Origin: Rhodobacteraceae bacterium (ex Bugula neritina AB1)
GTDB lineage: Bacteria; Pseudomonadota; Alphaproteobacteria; Rhodobacterales; Rhodobacteraceae
Reading direction: 5' to 3'
NCBI GenBank assembly: GCA_001730095.1
Contig: MDLF01000096.1
Span: forward strand, 261,682 to 325,681
Length of the DNA: 64,000 nucleotides
Shown: piece after piece, positions 52,542-61,571 of the stretch
How positions within the stretch are numbered: the first letter of the stretch is position 1
Layout of the letters: each line of letters begins with the position of its first letter
Made by a program: the position numbers and the translations under genes
Notes under the pieces: model-generated
Database searches by the model: none
What the model was told of the DNA's origin: nothing
What the model saw: the letters and a program-made list of their open reading frames with translations, nothing else

Positions 52542-53939
52542 TCAGCCGAAAACTTTGGTCAGGGCCTTGTCGACCGCGTCGCAGATCGCGTCGATGTCGT
52601 CAGCTGTGGAGATCAGCGCAGGGCTGAAGCACAGGGTGTTGTTGCGGCCTGGCAGCGAGCGGTTGGTGGCGCCGATCAGCACACCCAGGGCGCCGCATTC
52701 TGCCACGACTGCGCCAACCTTGGCTTCTTCGACCGGTTCCTTGCTGGTGCGGTCGGAGACCAGCTCCAGGCCCTGGAACAGGCCGATGCCGCGCACGTCG
52801 CCGACAACGCTGTGCTTTTCCTGCAGCGCCAGCAGGTTCGCCTTCATGCGCTCACCCATGGCAACGGTGTTGTCCAAGAGGTTCTCATCTTCGATGATGC
52901 GCATGTTTTCCAGCGCCGCCGCCGGGCCTGCGGTGCAGCCACCGAAGGTGGAGATGTCGCGGAAGTAGTTCAGCGGGTCAGTCGGATCGGTCTTGAACAT
53001 GTCAAAGACTTCTTCGGTGGTGACCATGCAGGCGATCGCCGCATAGCCCGACGCAACGCCTTTGGCCATGGTGACGAAATCGGGCTCGATGCCGAACTGC
53101 TGGTAGCCGAACCATTTGCCTGTACGGCCCACGCCGCAGACCACTTCGTCGATGTGCAGTAGCACGTTGTACTGTTTACAGATCTCCTGAACCCGCTCCC
53201 AGTAACCTTCGGGTGCTTCGATCACGCCGCCGCCAGCGGTGATCGGCTCCAGGCACAGCAGGCCAACGGTTTCCGGGCCTTCGCGCAGGATGACCTCTTC
53301 GATCTGGTTGGCGCAGGCGATGCCGAACTCGCGGCCCGACAGATGCTCCAGACCCAGCTCGTGCTTGCGGTATTCCATGCAGTGCGGAACCTTGACGAAG
53401 TCAGGTGCAAAGGGTCCGTACTGGGAGTTGCGCTGCTCGTGGCCGCCGGCGGACATGGTCGCCAGGGTGGAGCCATGGTAGTCGCGGTCGCGGTACAGGA
53501 TTTTGGTTTTCTTGCCGTCGTATTTCTTGTGCGCCAGCTGACGCACCATCTTGAACACCTTCTCGTTCGCCTCGGAACCGGAGTTGGTGTAGTAGACGCG
53601 GGACATGCCGGGCATCTTGCTGATCAGTTTTTCAGCAAACAGCGCGCCGGGGATGGAGCCTGCGGTCTGGGCGAAGTAGCAGATTTTCATCAGCTGGTCG
53701 CGGACGGCATTTGCGATCTGCTCGCGGCCATAGCCGACGTTGACGGTCCAGACGCCGCCGGACACCGCGTCGATGTATTCCTTGCCGTTCTGATCCCAGA
53801 CCCGGATGCCCTTGCCCTCGACAATGATGCGGGGGTCGTTTTCTTCAAAGGGTTTGTGCTGGATCAGGTGATGCCAAACATTTGCTTTGTCGGCCTCGAC
53901 CACGCGGGAGAGATCGTTTTCTTTGAACGTGCCGTCCAT
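52542..53939 (-). CDS. tpa: Taurine--pyruvate aminotransferase
   Basis: A 465-residue class III PLP transaminase that moves the amino group of taurine to pyruvate, giving sulfoacetaldehyde and alanine. The PLP lysine is Lys293 (MAKGVASGY) and the cofactor Asp is Asp264 (LHIDEVVCGVGRTG). The sequence NVWHHLIQHKPFEENDPRIIVEGKGIRVWDQNGKEYIDAVSGGVWTVNVGYG is as expected for Tpa of Bilophila and roseobacters. It has its own terminator. Its promoter shares a divergent spacer with the BKACE operon and carries TauR-like boxes. No alanine dehydrogenase or taurine transporter is in the window. Confidence 0.95.
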   Translation of the reverse strand: MDGTFKENDLSRVVEADKANVWHHLIQHKPFEENDPRIIVEGKGIRVWDQNGKEYIDAVSGGVWTVNVGYGREQIANAVRDQLMKICYFAQTAGSIPGALFAEKLISKMPGMSRVYYTNSGSEANEKVFKMVRQLAHKKYDGKKTKILYRDRDYHGSTLATMSAGGHEQRNSQYGPFAPDFVKVPHCMEYRKHELGLEHLSGREFGIACANQIEEVILREGPETVGLLCLEPITAGGGVIEAPEGYWERVQEICKQYNVLLHIDEVVCGVGRTGKWFGYQQFGIEPDFVTMAKGVASGYAAIACMVTTEEVFDMFKTDPTDPLNYFRDISTFGGCTAGPAAALENMRIIEDENLLDNTVAMGERMKANLLALQEKHSVVGDVRGIGLFQGLELVSDRTSKEPVEEAKVGAVVAECGALGVLIGATNRSLPGRNNTLCFSPALISTADDIDAICDAVDKALTKVFG

Positions 53940-54005
53940 GACATGTCCTTTCGGCGTTAGAAGTGAATAAAGCTGCCTGTCAGCCTACATTGGCTTTGAG
54001 GCGTA

Positions 54006-54049
54006 TTATGTACCAGAAACGTCAGTTCCGTGTAATTCGTTAGGGCCAG
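54006..54049 (-). promoter_or_regulatory. TauR-like boxes in the tpa / BKACE divergent spacer
   Basis: On the minus strand, CTGGCCCTAA (54049-54040), identical to the boxes before xsc and tauR, is followed by CTGGTACATAA (54016-54006). They lie about 65-110 bases upstream of tpa and 170-215 bases upstream of the BKACE gene on the other strand. The 279-base spacer has no gene and an AT-rich part at 54100-54135 suitable for the plus-strand promoter. Confidence 0.65.
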
Positions 54050-54218
54050 AGCATGTGCTTGCTTAAGTCCAGCGTGGTCTGTTTCGGGCGGCAGGCTGAT
54101 ACGATTTAAAAAAACATTTGTTTGCAATTTGACTTGTTGAGATCGGGCGTTCTGTCGAGCCAGACTGTGCAAACCCGGGCCGCCTGTTGCGGCTGGGCAG
54201 GCCAAAAGGAGAGGGCCA

Positions 54219-54995
54219 GTGGCTGAGTTCACTCTGATGGTGGCGCCAAACGGCGCCCGGCGCACAGGCGCGGAGCATCCGCAGCTGCCGGTGACCCCAG
54301 TGCAAACAGCCCGGACCGCCGCAGCCTGTTTTGCTGCAGGCGCCGGGGCGCTGCACCTGCATGTTCGGGATGATGAGGGGCGTCACTCGCTGGATCCGGG
54401 GCGCTACCGCGAAGCTATTGATGCGGTGCAGGAAAGCGCGCCGGGGATGGCGGTGCAGATCACCACCGAAAGCGCCGGCATCTATGATCTGGCAGCTCAG
54501 CTCGGCTGCTTGGAGGCGCTGCGCCCACATGCAGCTTCGATCTCGGTGCGGGAAATGGCGCGTGATCCGCAGTTGGCTGCATGTGCCTATGCGCTGTGTC
54601 TGGAGACTGGCACGCGCGTGCAGCATATCCTCTATGGCCCTGGCTGCATTGCCCGGTTGAAGGCCTGGTATATGGACGGCACGGTACCGGACAGCATGCG
54701 CGATGCCATCTTTGTTCTGGGCACATACACCCCGCCGGTTCTGGCGCGGCCCGAAGGATTGGCTGCTTTCCGTGACGCAACGGCAGAATTGCGCCTGAAC
54801 TGGACTGTCTGCGCCTTTGGCCGCAACGAGCACGCCTGTCTGCTGGCTGCGGTGGCTGCAGGCGGGGATGTGCGAATCGGATTTGAGAATAACATTGAAA
54901 CACCGGAGGGCGGGCTGCTGGCAGACAATGCTGCGTCGGTTGCGGCCTTCGTTCAGGCCGCGCGGGACGCAGGCCATCGTCTCAAGGAGAACTGA
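54219..54995 (+). CDS. BKACE-family beta-keto acid cleavage enzyme
   Basis: A 258-residue TIM-barrel enzyme (DUF849), expected to condense a beta-keto acid with acetyl-CoA and split it to a new acyl-CoA and acetoacetate. Zinc ligands His46 and His48 and Arg50 are in HLHVRDDEGRHSLDP, and the later Glu223 is in VRIGFENN. The residue after that Glu is Asn224; in most BKACE members it is Asp (..GLEDN), so substrate handling may differ. It is shorter than the usual 275-310. Start is GTG after AAAAGGAG. It is followed after two bases by an aminotransferase gene and is divergent from tpa. Confidence 0.8.
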   Translation: MAEFTLMVAPNGARRTGAEHPQLPVTPVQTARTAAACFAAGAGALHLHVRDDEGRHSLDPGRYREAIDAVQESAPGMAVQITTESAGIYDLAAQLGCLEALRPHAASISVREMARDPQLAACAYALCLETGTRVQHILYGPGCIARLKAWYMDGTVPDSMRDAIFVLGTYTPPVLARPEGLAAFRDATAELRLNWTVCAFGRNEHACLLAAVAAGGDVRIGFENNIETPEGGLLADNAASVAAFVQAARDAGHRLKEN

Positions 54996-54997
54996 AC

Positions 54998-56326
54998 ATG
55001 TCTCATGTCTTCCCACGCCACACCAGGGCTGCACTGCCCGCCGCCGTTTCCGGCGATGGCTGCTATCTGATCGACGCAGACGGCAAGCGCTACTTTGACG
55101 GCTCTGGCGGTGCTGCGGTGTCCTGCCTTGGCCATTCCGACGCAGATGTCATCAAGGCGGTGCAGGATCAGGTCGGCAAATTGGCCTTTGCCCACACCGG
55201 ATTCCTTACCTCGGGACCTGCCGAGGAACTGGCAGACCTGCTGGTCGCCCACGCGCCGGGAGATATCGACCGGGTGTATTTCGTATCCGGCGGCTCAGAG
55301 GCGACCGAGGCGGCGATCAAACTGGCCCGCCAGTATCACCTGGAACGCGGTGAGCCGCAGCGCCGACACCTGATTGCCCGCAAGCAAAGCTATCACGGCA
55401 ACACCCTTGGGGCCCTGGCCGCTGGCGGCAACGCATGGCGCCGCGCCCAGTTTGCGCCGCTGTTGATCGAAATCTCCCACATCTCGCCCTGCTACGAATA
55501 CGTTGGCCGGACAGAGGCAGAGAGCAGCTACGGTTACGGTCAGCGGGTGGCAAACGAACTGGAGGAGGAAATCCTCCGCCTAGGCCCGGAGACCGTGATG
55601 GCCTTCATGGCGGAACCGGTGGTCGGTGCGACCGCTGGCGCGGTTCCGGCGGTTGAGGGATATTTCAAGCGCATCCGCGAGATTTGCGACCAGTACGGCG
55701 TTCTGCTGATCCTGGATGAAGTGATGTGCGGCATGGGCCGTACCGGCCATCTGTTTGCTTGCGAAGCAGACGGTGTGGCGCCTGATATCCTGTGTATCGC
55801 CAAGGGCCTGGGGGCGGGTTACCAGCCGATTGGCGCCATGCTTTGCTCCAAACAGATCTACGAGGCGATTGAACGTGGCTCTGGCTTCTTCCAGCACGGG
55901 CACACCTATATCGGTCACCCGGTTGCCACTGCTGCCGGTCTTGCCGTGGTCAAGGCTATGTTGGAGCGCGGTCTGGTGCAGCGCTGCGCGGACATGGGAG
56001 AAAAGCTGCAAGCAGCGCTGGAGGCGCGCTTTGGCCAGCATCCTAATGTCGGCGACATCCGTGGCCGCGGATTGTTCCGCGGGGTGGAGCTGGTCGCCGA
56101 CCGCGCAACCAAGGAACCTTTCGACCCTGCGCTGGGGCTGGCTGCCGGGATCAAGAAGGCCGCGTTTCAGGCCGGGCTGATCTGCTACCCGATGTCCGGT
56201 ACCCGCGACGGCAGAAACGGCGACCACATCCTGCTGGCACCGCCTTTCATAATCACCGATGAACAGATCACCGAAGTCGTGGACAAGCTGGAAGCCGCTA
56301 TCACCCAGTGCCTGCCGAACAGCTAA
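54998..56326 (+). CDS. Class III aminotransferase of unknown substrate
   Basis: A 442-residue PLP aminotransferase. The PLP lysine is Lys269 (LCIAKGLGAGYQP), the cofactor Asp is Asp240 (LLILDEVMCGMGRTG), and the phosphate-binding stretch is VSGGSEATEAAIKLARQY. It is related to omega-amino-acid transaminases but clearly distinct from the nearby Tpa. It starts two bases after the BKACE stop. The pairing suggests it makes a beta-keto acid from a beta-amino acid for BKACE to cleave. The substrate is not readable from the sequence. Confidence 0.85.
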   Translation: MSHVFPRHTRAALPAAVSGDGCYLIDADGKRYFDGSGGAAVSCLGHSDADVIKAVQDQVGKLAFAHTGFLTSGPAEELADLLVAHAPGDIDRVYFVSGGSEATEAAIKLARQYHLERGEPQRRHLIARKQSYHGNTLGALAAGGNAWRRAQFAPLLIEISHISPCYEYVGRTEAESSYGYGQRVANELEEEILRLGPETVMAFMAEPVVGATAGAVPAVEGYFKRIREICDQYGVLLILDEVMCGMGRTGHLFACEADGVAPDILCIAKGLGAGYQPIGAMLCSKQIYEAIERGSGFFQHGHTYIGHPVATAAGLAVVKAMLERGLVQRCADMGEKLQAALEARFGQHPNVGDIRGRGLFRGVELVADRATKEPFDPALGLAAGIKKAAFQAGLICYPMSGTRDGRNGDHILLAPPFIITDEQITEVVDKLEAAITQCLPNS

Positions 56327-56332
56327 TCAGTC

Positions 56333-57001
56333 TTATCGCAATTCAGTTTCAGCGGCGCCAAGCTGCTCCAGAATACTGGTGTAATTCTCAATGCCCTGGG
56401 CACCGGTCACCAGGTGACGGCCGTTGAACACCATGGCGGGAACCCCGCGGATGCCTTGGCCCACCCAAAACGCTTCGCGCTGACGCACGCTGTCGGCGTG
56501 TTTGCCGCTTTCCAGTGCCGCCCGCGCCTCTGTTCCGTCCAGCCCGAGGCTGTCGGCCGTGTCGATCAGAACGCCCACGTCGGAAACATCTCTGCCATCG
56601 GTGAAATAGGCCTGCAGCAGCGCCTGTTTCATCGGGTGACCCTTGCCGCGTTCTTCGGCCCATTCGATCAGCTGATGCGCCTGGAATGTGTTGTAGATCC
56701 GCATGCCGGCAAAGAAATTGAAGGTGAACCCTAAAGCCTCCCCCAGTTCCGTCAGCTGCGCCCGGACCTGCGCCGATTGCTCTGCAGTGCTGCCATATTT
56801 GGCTGCCAGATGCGCGCGCAGGTCTTCACCTTCGGGCGCCATGTCCGGGTTCAGCTCAAACGGCTGCCAATGGACATCCAAAGATACACCCGCACGGCGG
56901 GCGGCAAAGGCCAGCTGACTGTATCCCGCGGCGCACCAGGGGCAGACCACATCCGAGACGATGTCTACGCGCAGCACCGGAAGGCTGGAAGTATCCGCCA
57001 T
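56333..57001 (-). CDS. DsbA-family (FrnE-like) oxidoreductase
   Basis: A 222-residue thioredoxin-fold protein with the redox motif CPWC (Cys20, Cys23) and the inserted helical domain of the DsbA/FrnE/2-hydroxychromene isomerase family. The closing cis-Pro region is GIRGVPAMVFNGRHLVTGAQ. No signal peptide is seen, so it is cytoplasmic like FrnE. The role may be disulfide exchange or glutathione-linked chemistry. It converges on the aminotransferase gene with six bases between the stops. Confidence 0.85.
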   Translation of the reverse strand: MADTSSLPVLRVDIVSDVVCPWCAAGYSQLAFAARRAGVSLDVHWQPFELNPDMAPEGEDLRAHLAAKYGSTAEQSAQVRAQLTELGEALGFTFNFFAGMRIYNTFQAHQLIEWAEERGKGHPMKQALLQAYFTDGRDVSDVGVLIDTADSLGLDGTEARAALESGKHADSVRQREAFWVGQGIRGVPAMVFNGRHLVTGAQGIENYTSILEQLGAAETELR

Positions 57002-57315
57002 GAGGGAGTGTCCTTGTTATCTGTATGTTGCGCTGAAGATGGGGGCGAAGTGACCGCAGTGCAACCAGGCGCGCGCCGGTACCGATGGGCCGGGCGATGA
57101 CTTCACTGCAGGTTTTCTGGCAATGGTTCAGGAACTGGGCCTGCTGGCGGGCTGGTGTGGGCCTGCTGTGGACTGCGGCAGTGAGACCCATGGGTGCAGA
57201 AGATCTGGAAACCTGGCTGCGTTGCGCCGTGCAAGCTGCGGCAGCGGCAGTTTCGCGCTGCGGAGCAGACCTGTTTTGTGCGGCGGGACCAAGCAGCTGA
57301 CGCCGGCCGCTCTCT
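57002..57315. other. Gene-free stretch
   Basis: These 314 bases lie between the DsbA-like gene start and the eda stop, both on the minus strand. A plus-strand frame of about 70 codons at 57085-57300 has no ribosome site and an unconvincing Ala/Trp/Cys-rich product. I see no repeat copy and no clear terminator. Confidence 0.5.
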
Positions 57316-57963
57316 TTAATGGGCGAGTTTCGCGGCTTCTTGAGCGAGACTTTCGATGGCGTGCCAGTTTCCTGTTTGGACGAGGTTTTTTGGAGCCACC
57401 CAGCTTCCGCCTGCGCAGGCGGTGTTGGGCAGGGCGAGGTAGCTTGCGGCATTGGCGGGGGTGATGCCGCCGGTCGGGCAGAAGGAGATTTGCGGCAGGG
57501 GGGCGCCGATCGCCTTGAGTGCCGGAGCGCCGCCGGAGGCCTCGGCCGGGAAGAACTTCTGCATGTCATACCCGCGCGCGAGCAGTCGCATGGCTTCAGA
57601 GGCAGTGGCCGCACCGGGCAGGAGCGGCAGGCCTGCATGCTCGCAGGCGGCAAGCAGCTCCTCGGTGGCGCCGGGGGAGACGCCGAATTGCGCTCCTGCT
57701 GCCACGGCAGCCTGCACGTCATCCGGTGTGATCAGCGTGCCGGCGCCGACCACACCGCCGGGCACTTGGGCCATTTCGCGGATCGCGTCCAATGCCGCGG
57801 GTGTGCGCAGGGTGACTTCCAGTGCAGGCAGGCCGCCTGCCACCAGCGCTTCGGCCAGTGGCCGGGCATGGGCAGCGTCTTCGACCACCAGCACCGGGAC
57901 AATCGGCGCCAGGCTGCAGATTTCACGGGTGCGGCGGCTGGCCTCGGAAGGGTGGATCGGCAT
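57316..57963 (-). CDS. eda: 2-keto-3-deoxy-6-phosphogluconate aldolase
   Basis: A 215-residue class I aldolase that splits KDPG to pyruvate and glyceraldehyde 3-phosphate, the last Entner-Doudoroff step. The key residues are Glu49 and Arg53 in ALEVTLRTPAAL and Schiff-base Lys136 in MQKFFPAEASGG. It starts three bases after the edd stop, so the two are coupled. Confidence 0.95.
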   Translation of the reverse strand: MPIHPSEASRRTREICSLAPIVPVLVVEDAAHARPLAEALVAGGLPALEVTLRTPAALDAIREMAQVPGGVVGAGTLITPDDVQAAVAAGAQFGVSPGATEELLAACEHAGLPLLPGAATASEAMRLLARGYDMQKFFPAEASGGAPALKAIGAPLPQISFCPTGGITPANAASYLALPNTACAGGSWVAPKNLVQTGNWHAIESLAQEAAKLAH

Positions 57964-57966
57964 CGG

Positions 57967-59775
57967 TCAGTCTCCAAACACACTGGCGCCTTCGTCGGCT
58001 GAGGCAACCGAGCGGCGGAACAGGGAAAACAGTTCACGGCCTGTGCCGTGCTGGTATGCGCTGAGATCGGCGGTGGCAGGGTCGCGCTCCATCGCCGATT
58101 CAGTCAAAACTTCCAGGGTGCCTTGCACGGCATCAAGCCGCAGCAGGTCGCCGTCTCGAATCCGGGCAATTGGACCGCCATCTAGGGCCTCAGGCACCAC
58201 ATGGATCGCAGCGGGGATCTTGCCGGAGGCGCCGGACATCCGCCCGTCGGTGACCAGAGCCACCTTCTGGCCACGGCCTTGCAGGATGCCCAAGAATGGC
58301 GTCAGGCTGTGCAGTTCCGGCATGCCGTTGGCTTTGGGACCCTGAAACCGCACGACGATGATTACATCGCCGGTCAGTTCACCTGCCTTGAAGGCGGTCT
58401 TGGCCTCTTCCTGGTCGTGAAACACCCGGGCCGGGGCTTCGATCACCTGATGCTGTTTCGCAACTGCTGACACCTTGATGACGGCGGTGCCGAGATTGCC
58501 GGTCAGCCGTTTCAGGCCTCCGGTTTTCTGAAACGGCGCATCTGCTGGGCGCAGGACTGCGTCGTTCAGGCTTTGGCCCGGGCCGGGGCGGAAGGTGAGG
58601 CCGTCTTCTGACAGGAAGGGTTCCTGCGTGTAGTGTTCCAGCCCTTCGCCCGCGACTGTCCTTGTGTCCGGATGTAGAAGGCCTGCCTTCAGCAGCTCGG
58701 CAATCATGAAGCCCAGCCCGCCTGCTGCGTGGAAATGGTTCACATCCGCCAGACCGTTGGGATAGACTTTGGCCAGCAGCGGCACGGCTTCAGACAGGTC
58801 CGCAAAATCCTGCCAGTCCAGGATGATGCCGCCTGCCCGTGCCATGGCGATCAAGTGGATCAGCAGATTGGTGGAGCCGCCTGTCGCCATCAATCCGACG
58901 ATGCCGTTGGCATAGGCCTTCTCGTCCAAAATGTCGCAGACCGGGGTGTAGCTGTTGCCAAGCGCACTGAGAGACAGCGCACGCTTTGCGCCCTCCATTG
59001 TCAAGGCTTCACGCAGGGGCGAGCCAGGGGTGACGAAGGAGGAGCCGGGCAGGTGCAGCCCCATAAATTCCATCAGCATCTGGTTGGTGTTGGCGGTGCC
59101 ATAGAAGGTGCAGGTGCCGGGGCCGTGATAGGCGGCCATTTCCGCCTTCAGGAGTTCTTCGCGGGATATTTTTCCAGCCGCGAATTTCTGGCGGATCTGC
59201 GCCTTTTCGTCATTGGCCAGGCCGCTGGTCATCGGGCCTGCAGGCAGGAATATTGCCGGGATATGGCCAAATGCCTGGGCTGCGATCACGAGGCCGGGGA
59301 TGATTTTGTCGCAGACGCCAAGAAACACAGCCGCATCAAAAACATTGTGGCTCAGTGCGATGCCCGCGGCCATGGCGATCGCGTCGCGGGAAAACAGGCT
59401 GAGCTCCATTCCTGCCTCACCCTGGGTGACCCCGTCGCACATGGCAGGTACTCCGCCTGCGACTTGTGCGGTGCCGCCTGCCAGGCGCACTGCATCGCGG
59501 ATCAGAGCGGGGTAGGTTTCAAACGGCTGATGCGCCGACAGCATGTCATTGTAGGCAGTGACGATCCCCAGGTGCCCCGTTGTCGCCTGGGCCAAAGCTT
59601 GCTGGTCTGTGCCAGAGGCGGCATAGGCATGGGCCTGGCCGGAGCAGCTGAGATGAGCCCGGGCCGGTCCTTTGCCGCGGGCGGCCCCCATCCGATCTAG
59701 ATATCCTGCGCGCGTGACCTCGCTGCGAAGTATGATGCGCTCTGTCACGGCGGCCAGTGTGGAATTCAAGGTCAT
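57967..59775 (-). CDS. edd: 6-phosphogluconate dehydratase
   Basis: A 602-residue iron-sulfur dehydratase of the IlvD/Edd family that turns 6-phosphogluconate into KDPG. Family stretches: [65 protein letters not shown], and [22 protein letters not shown]. The cluster cysteines are visible in [17 protein letters not shown] and [13 protein letters not shown]. Start 59775 follows AAAGGCAG, while six further codons are open upstream. It lies 48 bases after zwf. Confidence 0.95.
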   Translation of the reverse strand: MTLNSTLAAVTERIILRSEVTRAGYLDRMGAARGKGPARAHLSCSGQAHAYAASGTDQQALAQATTGHLGIVTAYNDMLSAHQPFETYPALIRDAVRLAGGTAQVAGGVPAMCDGVTQGEAGMELSLFSRDAIAMAAGIALSHNVFDAAVFLGVCDKIIPGLVIAAQAFGHIPAIFLPAGPMTSGLANDEKAQIRQKFAAGKISREELLKAEMAAYHGPGTCTFYGTANTNQMLMEFMGLHLPGSSFVTPGSPLREALTMEGAKRALSLSALGNSYTPVCDILDEKAYANGIVGLMATGGSTNLLIHLIAMARAGGIILDWQDFADLSEAVPLLAKVYPNGLADVNHFHAAGGLGFMIAELLKAGLLHPDTRTVAGEGLEHYTQEPFLSEDGLTFRPGPGQSLNDAVLRPADAPFQKTGGLKRLTGNLGTAVIKVSAVAKQHQVIEAPARVFHDQEEAKTAFKAGELTGDVIIVVRFQGPKANGMPELHSLTPFLGILQGRGQKVALVTDGRMSGASGKIPAAIHVVPEALDGGPIARIRDGDLLRLDAVQGTLEVLTESAMERDPATADLSAYQHGTGRELFSLFRRSVASADEGASVFGD

Positions 59776-59823
59776 GATCTGCCTTTGTTGCAAGCTGCGA
59801 GGGCGGGCGTGAGGTGAAACATG

Positions 59824-61272
59824 CTAGGCTCCGATACCGCGCCAGCGCCGCCCGTCGCGGTGGATCAGCAGGAGAGAGTCATCAGGCCCGGCGCTTCCCT
59901 TGTCATAGAGTTGCGGCGTGTCGCCTATGTCCTGCCAGTTGGTGATGATGGGATCGGCCCAGGCCCAGGCAGCTTCGACTTCGTCGCCGCGCATAAACAA
60001 AGTCTGATTGCCGCGGATCACATCCATGATCAGGCGTTCATAGGCATCCTGCGGACGCCCCGAGTCCGGCAGCTCTTCGGCAAAGGTCATATCCAGGTTG
60101 GCGCCTGTCAGCCGCATGCCGCCGGGGCCGGGGTCCTTGATGGTGGTTTTCAGCGTGATGCCTTCATCGGGCTGCAGCCGGATCACCAGCACATTCCCAT
60201 GCACCGGGCCGGAGCCTTCGAAAATGTTGTGCGGCGGATCGCGAAAGTAGACCGCAATCTCGCTCACTCTTTCGCGCAAGCACTTGCCTGTCCGTAAATA
60301 GAAGGGTGTGCCGGCCCAGCGCCAGTTCGCCACGTCTACTTTGAGCGCGATATAGCTTTCGGTGCGGCTGGCCGGGTTGCCTGCGTGATCGCGGTAACCA
60401 TCGCCGTCCTTGCCGCGGTACTGGCCGCGGGCAATGCAGGACTGTGGCACCGGGCGCAGCGCCTCGATGACCTTGACCTTCTCGTCTCGCACTGAGTTCG
60501 GTGTGAACTGCGCGGGGGGCTCCATCGCGGTCAGGCACAAAAGCTGCATGAGATGGTTCTGGACCATGTCTCTCATGGCGCCGGACTTGTCATAATAATC
60601 GCCGCGCCCTTCGACCCCGATGCTTTCCGCCACAGTGATTTGAACGTGGTCAATATGCGACGAATTCCAAAGCGGTTCGAACAGCGAATTGGCAAAGCGC
60701 AGCGCCATCAGATTCTGCACGGTTTCCTTGCCCAGATAATGGTCGATCCGGTAGATCTGCCGTTCCTCGAAATGCTCCCGCAGCGCGGCGTTCAAGGTTC
60801 GTGCCGTGGTCAAGTCGTGACCGAATGGTTTTTCCAGAACGATCCGGCTTGTTGATGTGGCAATGCCAGTTTCGCTTAGATGGCGGGCTATATCCGTGAA
60901 CAGGGATGGAGCAACCGACAGATAGAATGCCCGAACCACGTCATCTCGCAGTTTTTCCCGCAGGTTGTCCCAGCCTGCGTCACCACGTGCGTCCACGGCG
61001 GCATAGTCCAGAAGAGCTGTGAAAGCAGAAATCTCTTCGGGGGTGCTTTCCACATTCTGGCCGAACTCGCGGATCGCATCGGCTGTCTGGCTTCGGAACG
61101 TTTCTGCCGTCAACTCGCTGCGAGACGAGCCGATGATCCGGCAGTCTGTGTTGAACTGGCCGATTTGAAACCGATGGAACAAGGCCGGCAGAATTTTGCG
61201 GCGTGCCAAGTCGCCAGTGGCGCCAAACAGCACGAGGTCAAAGGGTTCAACTGGAATGACGCGGGAAACCAT
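59824..61272 (-). CDS. zwf: Glucose-6-phosphate 1-dehydrogenase
   Basis: A 482-residue enzyme oxidising glucose 6-phosphate to 6-phosphogluconolactone with NAD(P)+. The coenzyme loop is LVLFGATGDLARRKILPALF and the substrate/catalytic motif is RIDHYLGKETVQNLMALRFAN. Start 61272 (MVSRVIPVEPFDLVLFGATG) gives the family's normal N-terminus; the upstream open frame of 61 codons is not Zwf-like. It heads zwf-edd-eda. The lactonase gene pgl, often next to zwf, is absent here. Confidence 0.95.
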   Translation of the reverse strand: MVSRVIPVEPFDLVLFGATGDLARRKILPALFHRFQIGQFNTDCRIIGSSRSELTAETFRSQTADAIREFGQNVESTPEEISAFTALLDYAAVDARGDAGWDNLREKLRDDVVRAFYLSVAPSLFTDIARHLSETGIATSTSRIVLEKPFGHDLTTARTLNAALREHFEERQIYRIDHYLGKETVQNLMALRFANSLFEPLWNSSHIDHVQITVAESIGVEGRGDYYDKSGAMRDMVQNHLMQLLCLTAMEPPAQFTPNSVRDEKVKVIEALRPVPQSCIARGQYRGKDGDGYRDHAGNPASRTESYIALKVDVANWRWAGTPFYLRTGKCLRERVSEIAVYFRDPPHNIFEGSGPVHGNVLVIRLQPDEGITLKTTIKDPGPGGMRLTGANLDMTFAEELPDSGRPQDAYERLIMDVIRGNQTLFMRGDEVEAAWAWADPIITNWQDIGDTPQLYDKGSAGPDDSLLLIHRDGRRWRGIGA

Positions 61273-61571
61273 TGATATTACATCGCTGTTCCATTGGGGC
61301 CGCAGGGACGGGGCATTGTGCCGCCTTCGTCGCGGCAATTCAATTCCCTCTGCCAGCATTGGGCCGGGTAAAAATCGCGTTATCGCTAACATGGATGCGA
61401 GATGGGGGCCATAGAAATTTTCACAGACTTCTGTCAGGCGGATTGGGAGATGCATTCAGAACAGTCAGCGATGCTCGTCGGCGGCTGTAAATTTGATCAA
61501 ATATTGCCCGGACGGGCCGCAGCGGCTAAGTATGGCGGAGCGAATGCGTTATCTGTTCGAAAGGAATGGTC

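Noticed and set aside
57085-57300. Small plus-strand ORF upstream of eda
   Set aside because: No ribosome site, Ala/Trp/Cys-rich translation, no family features.
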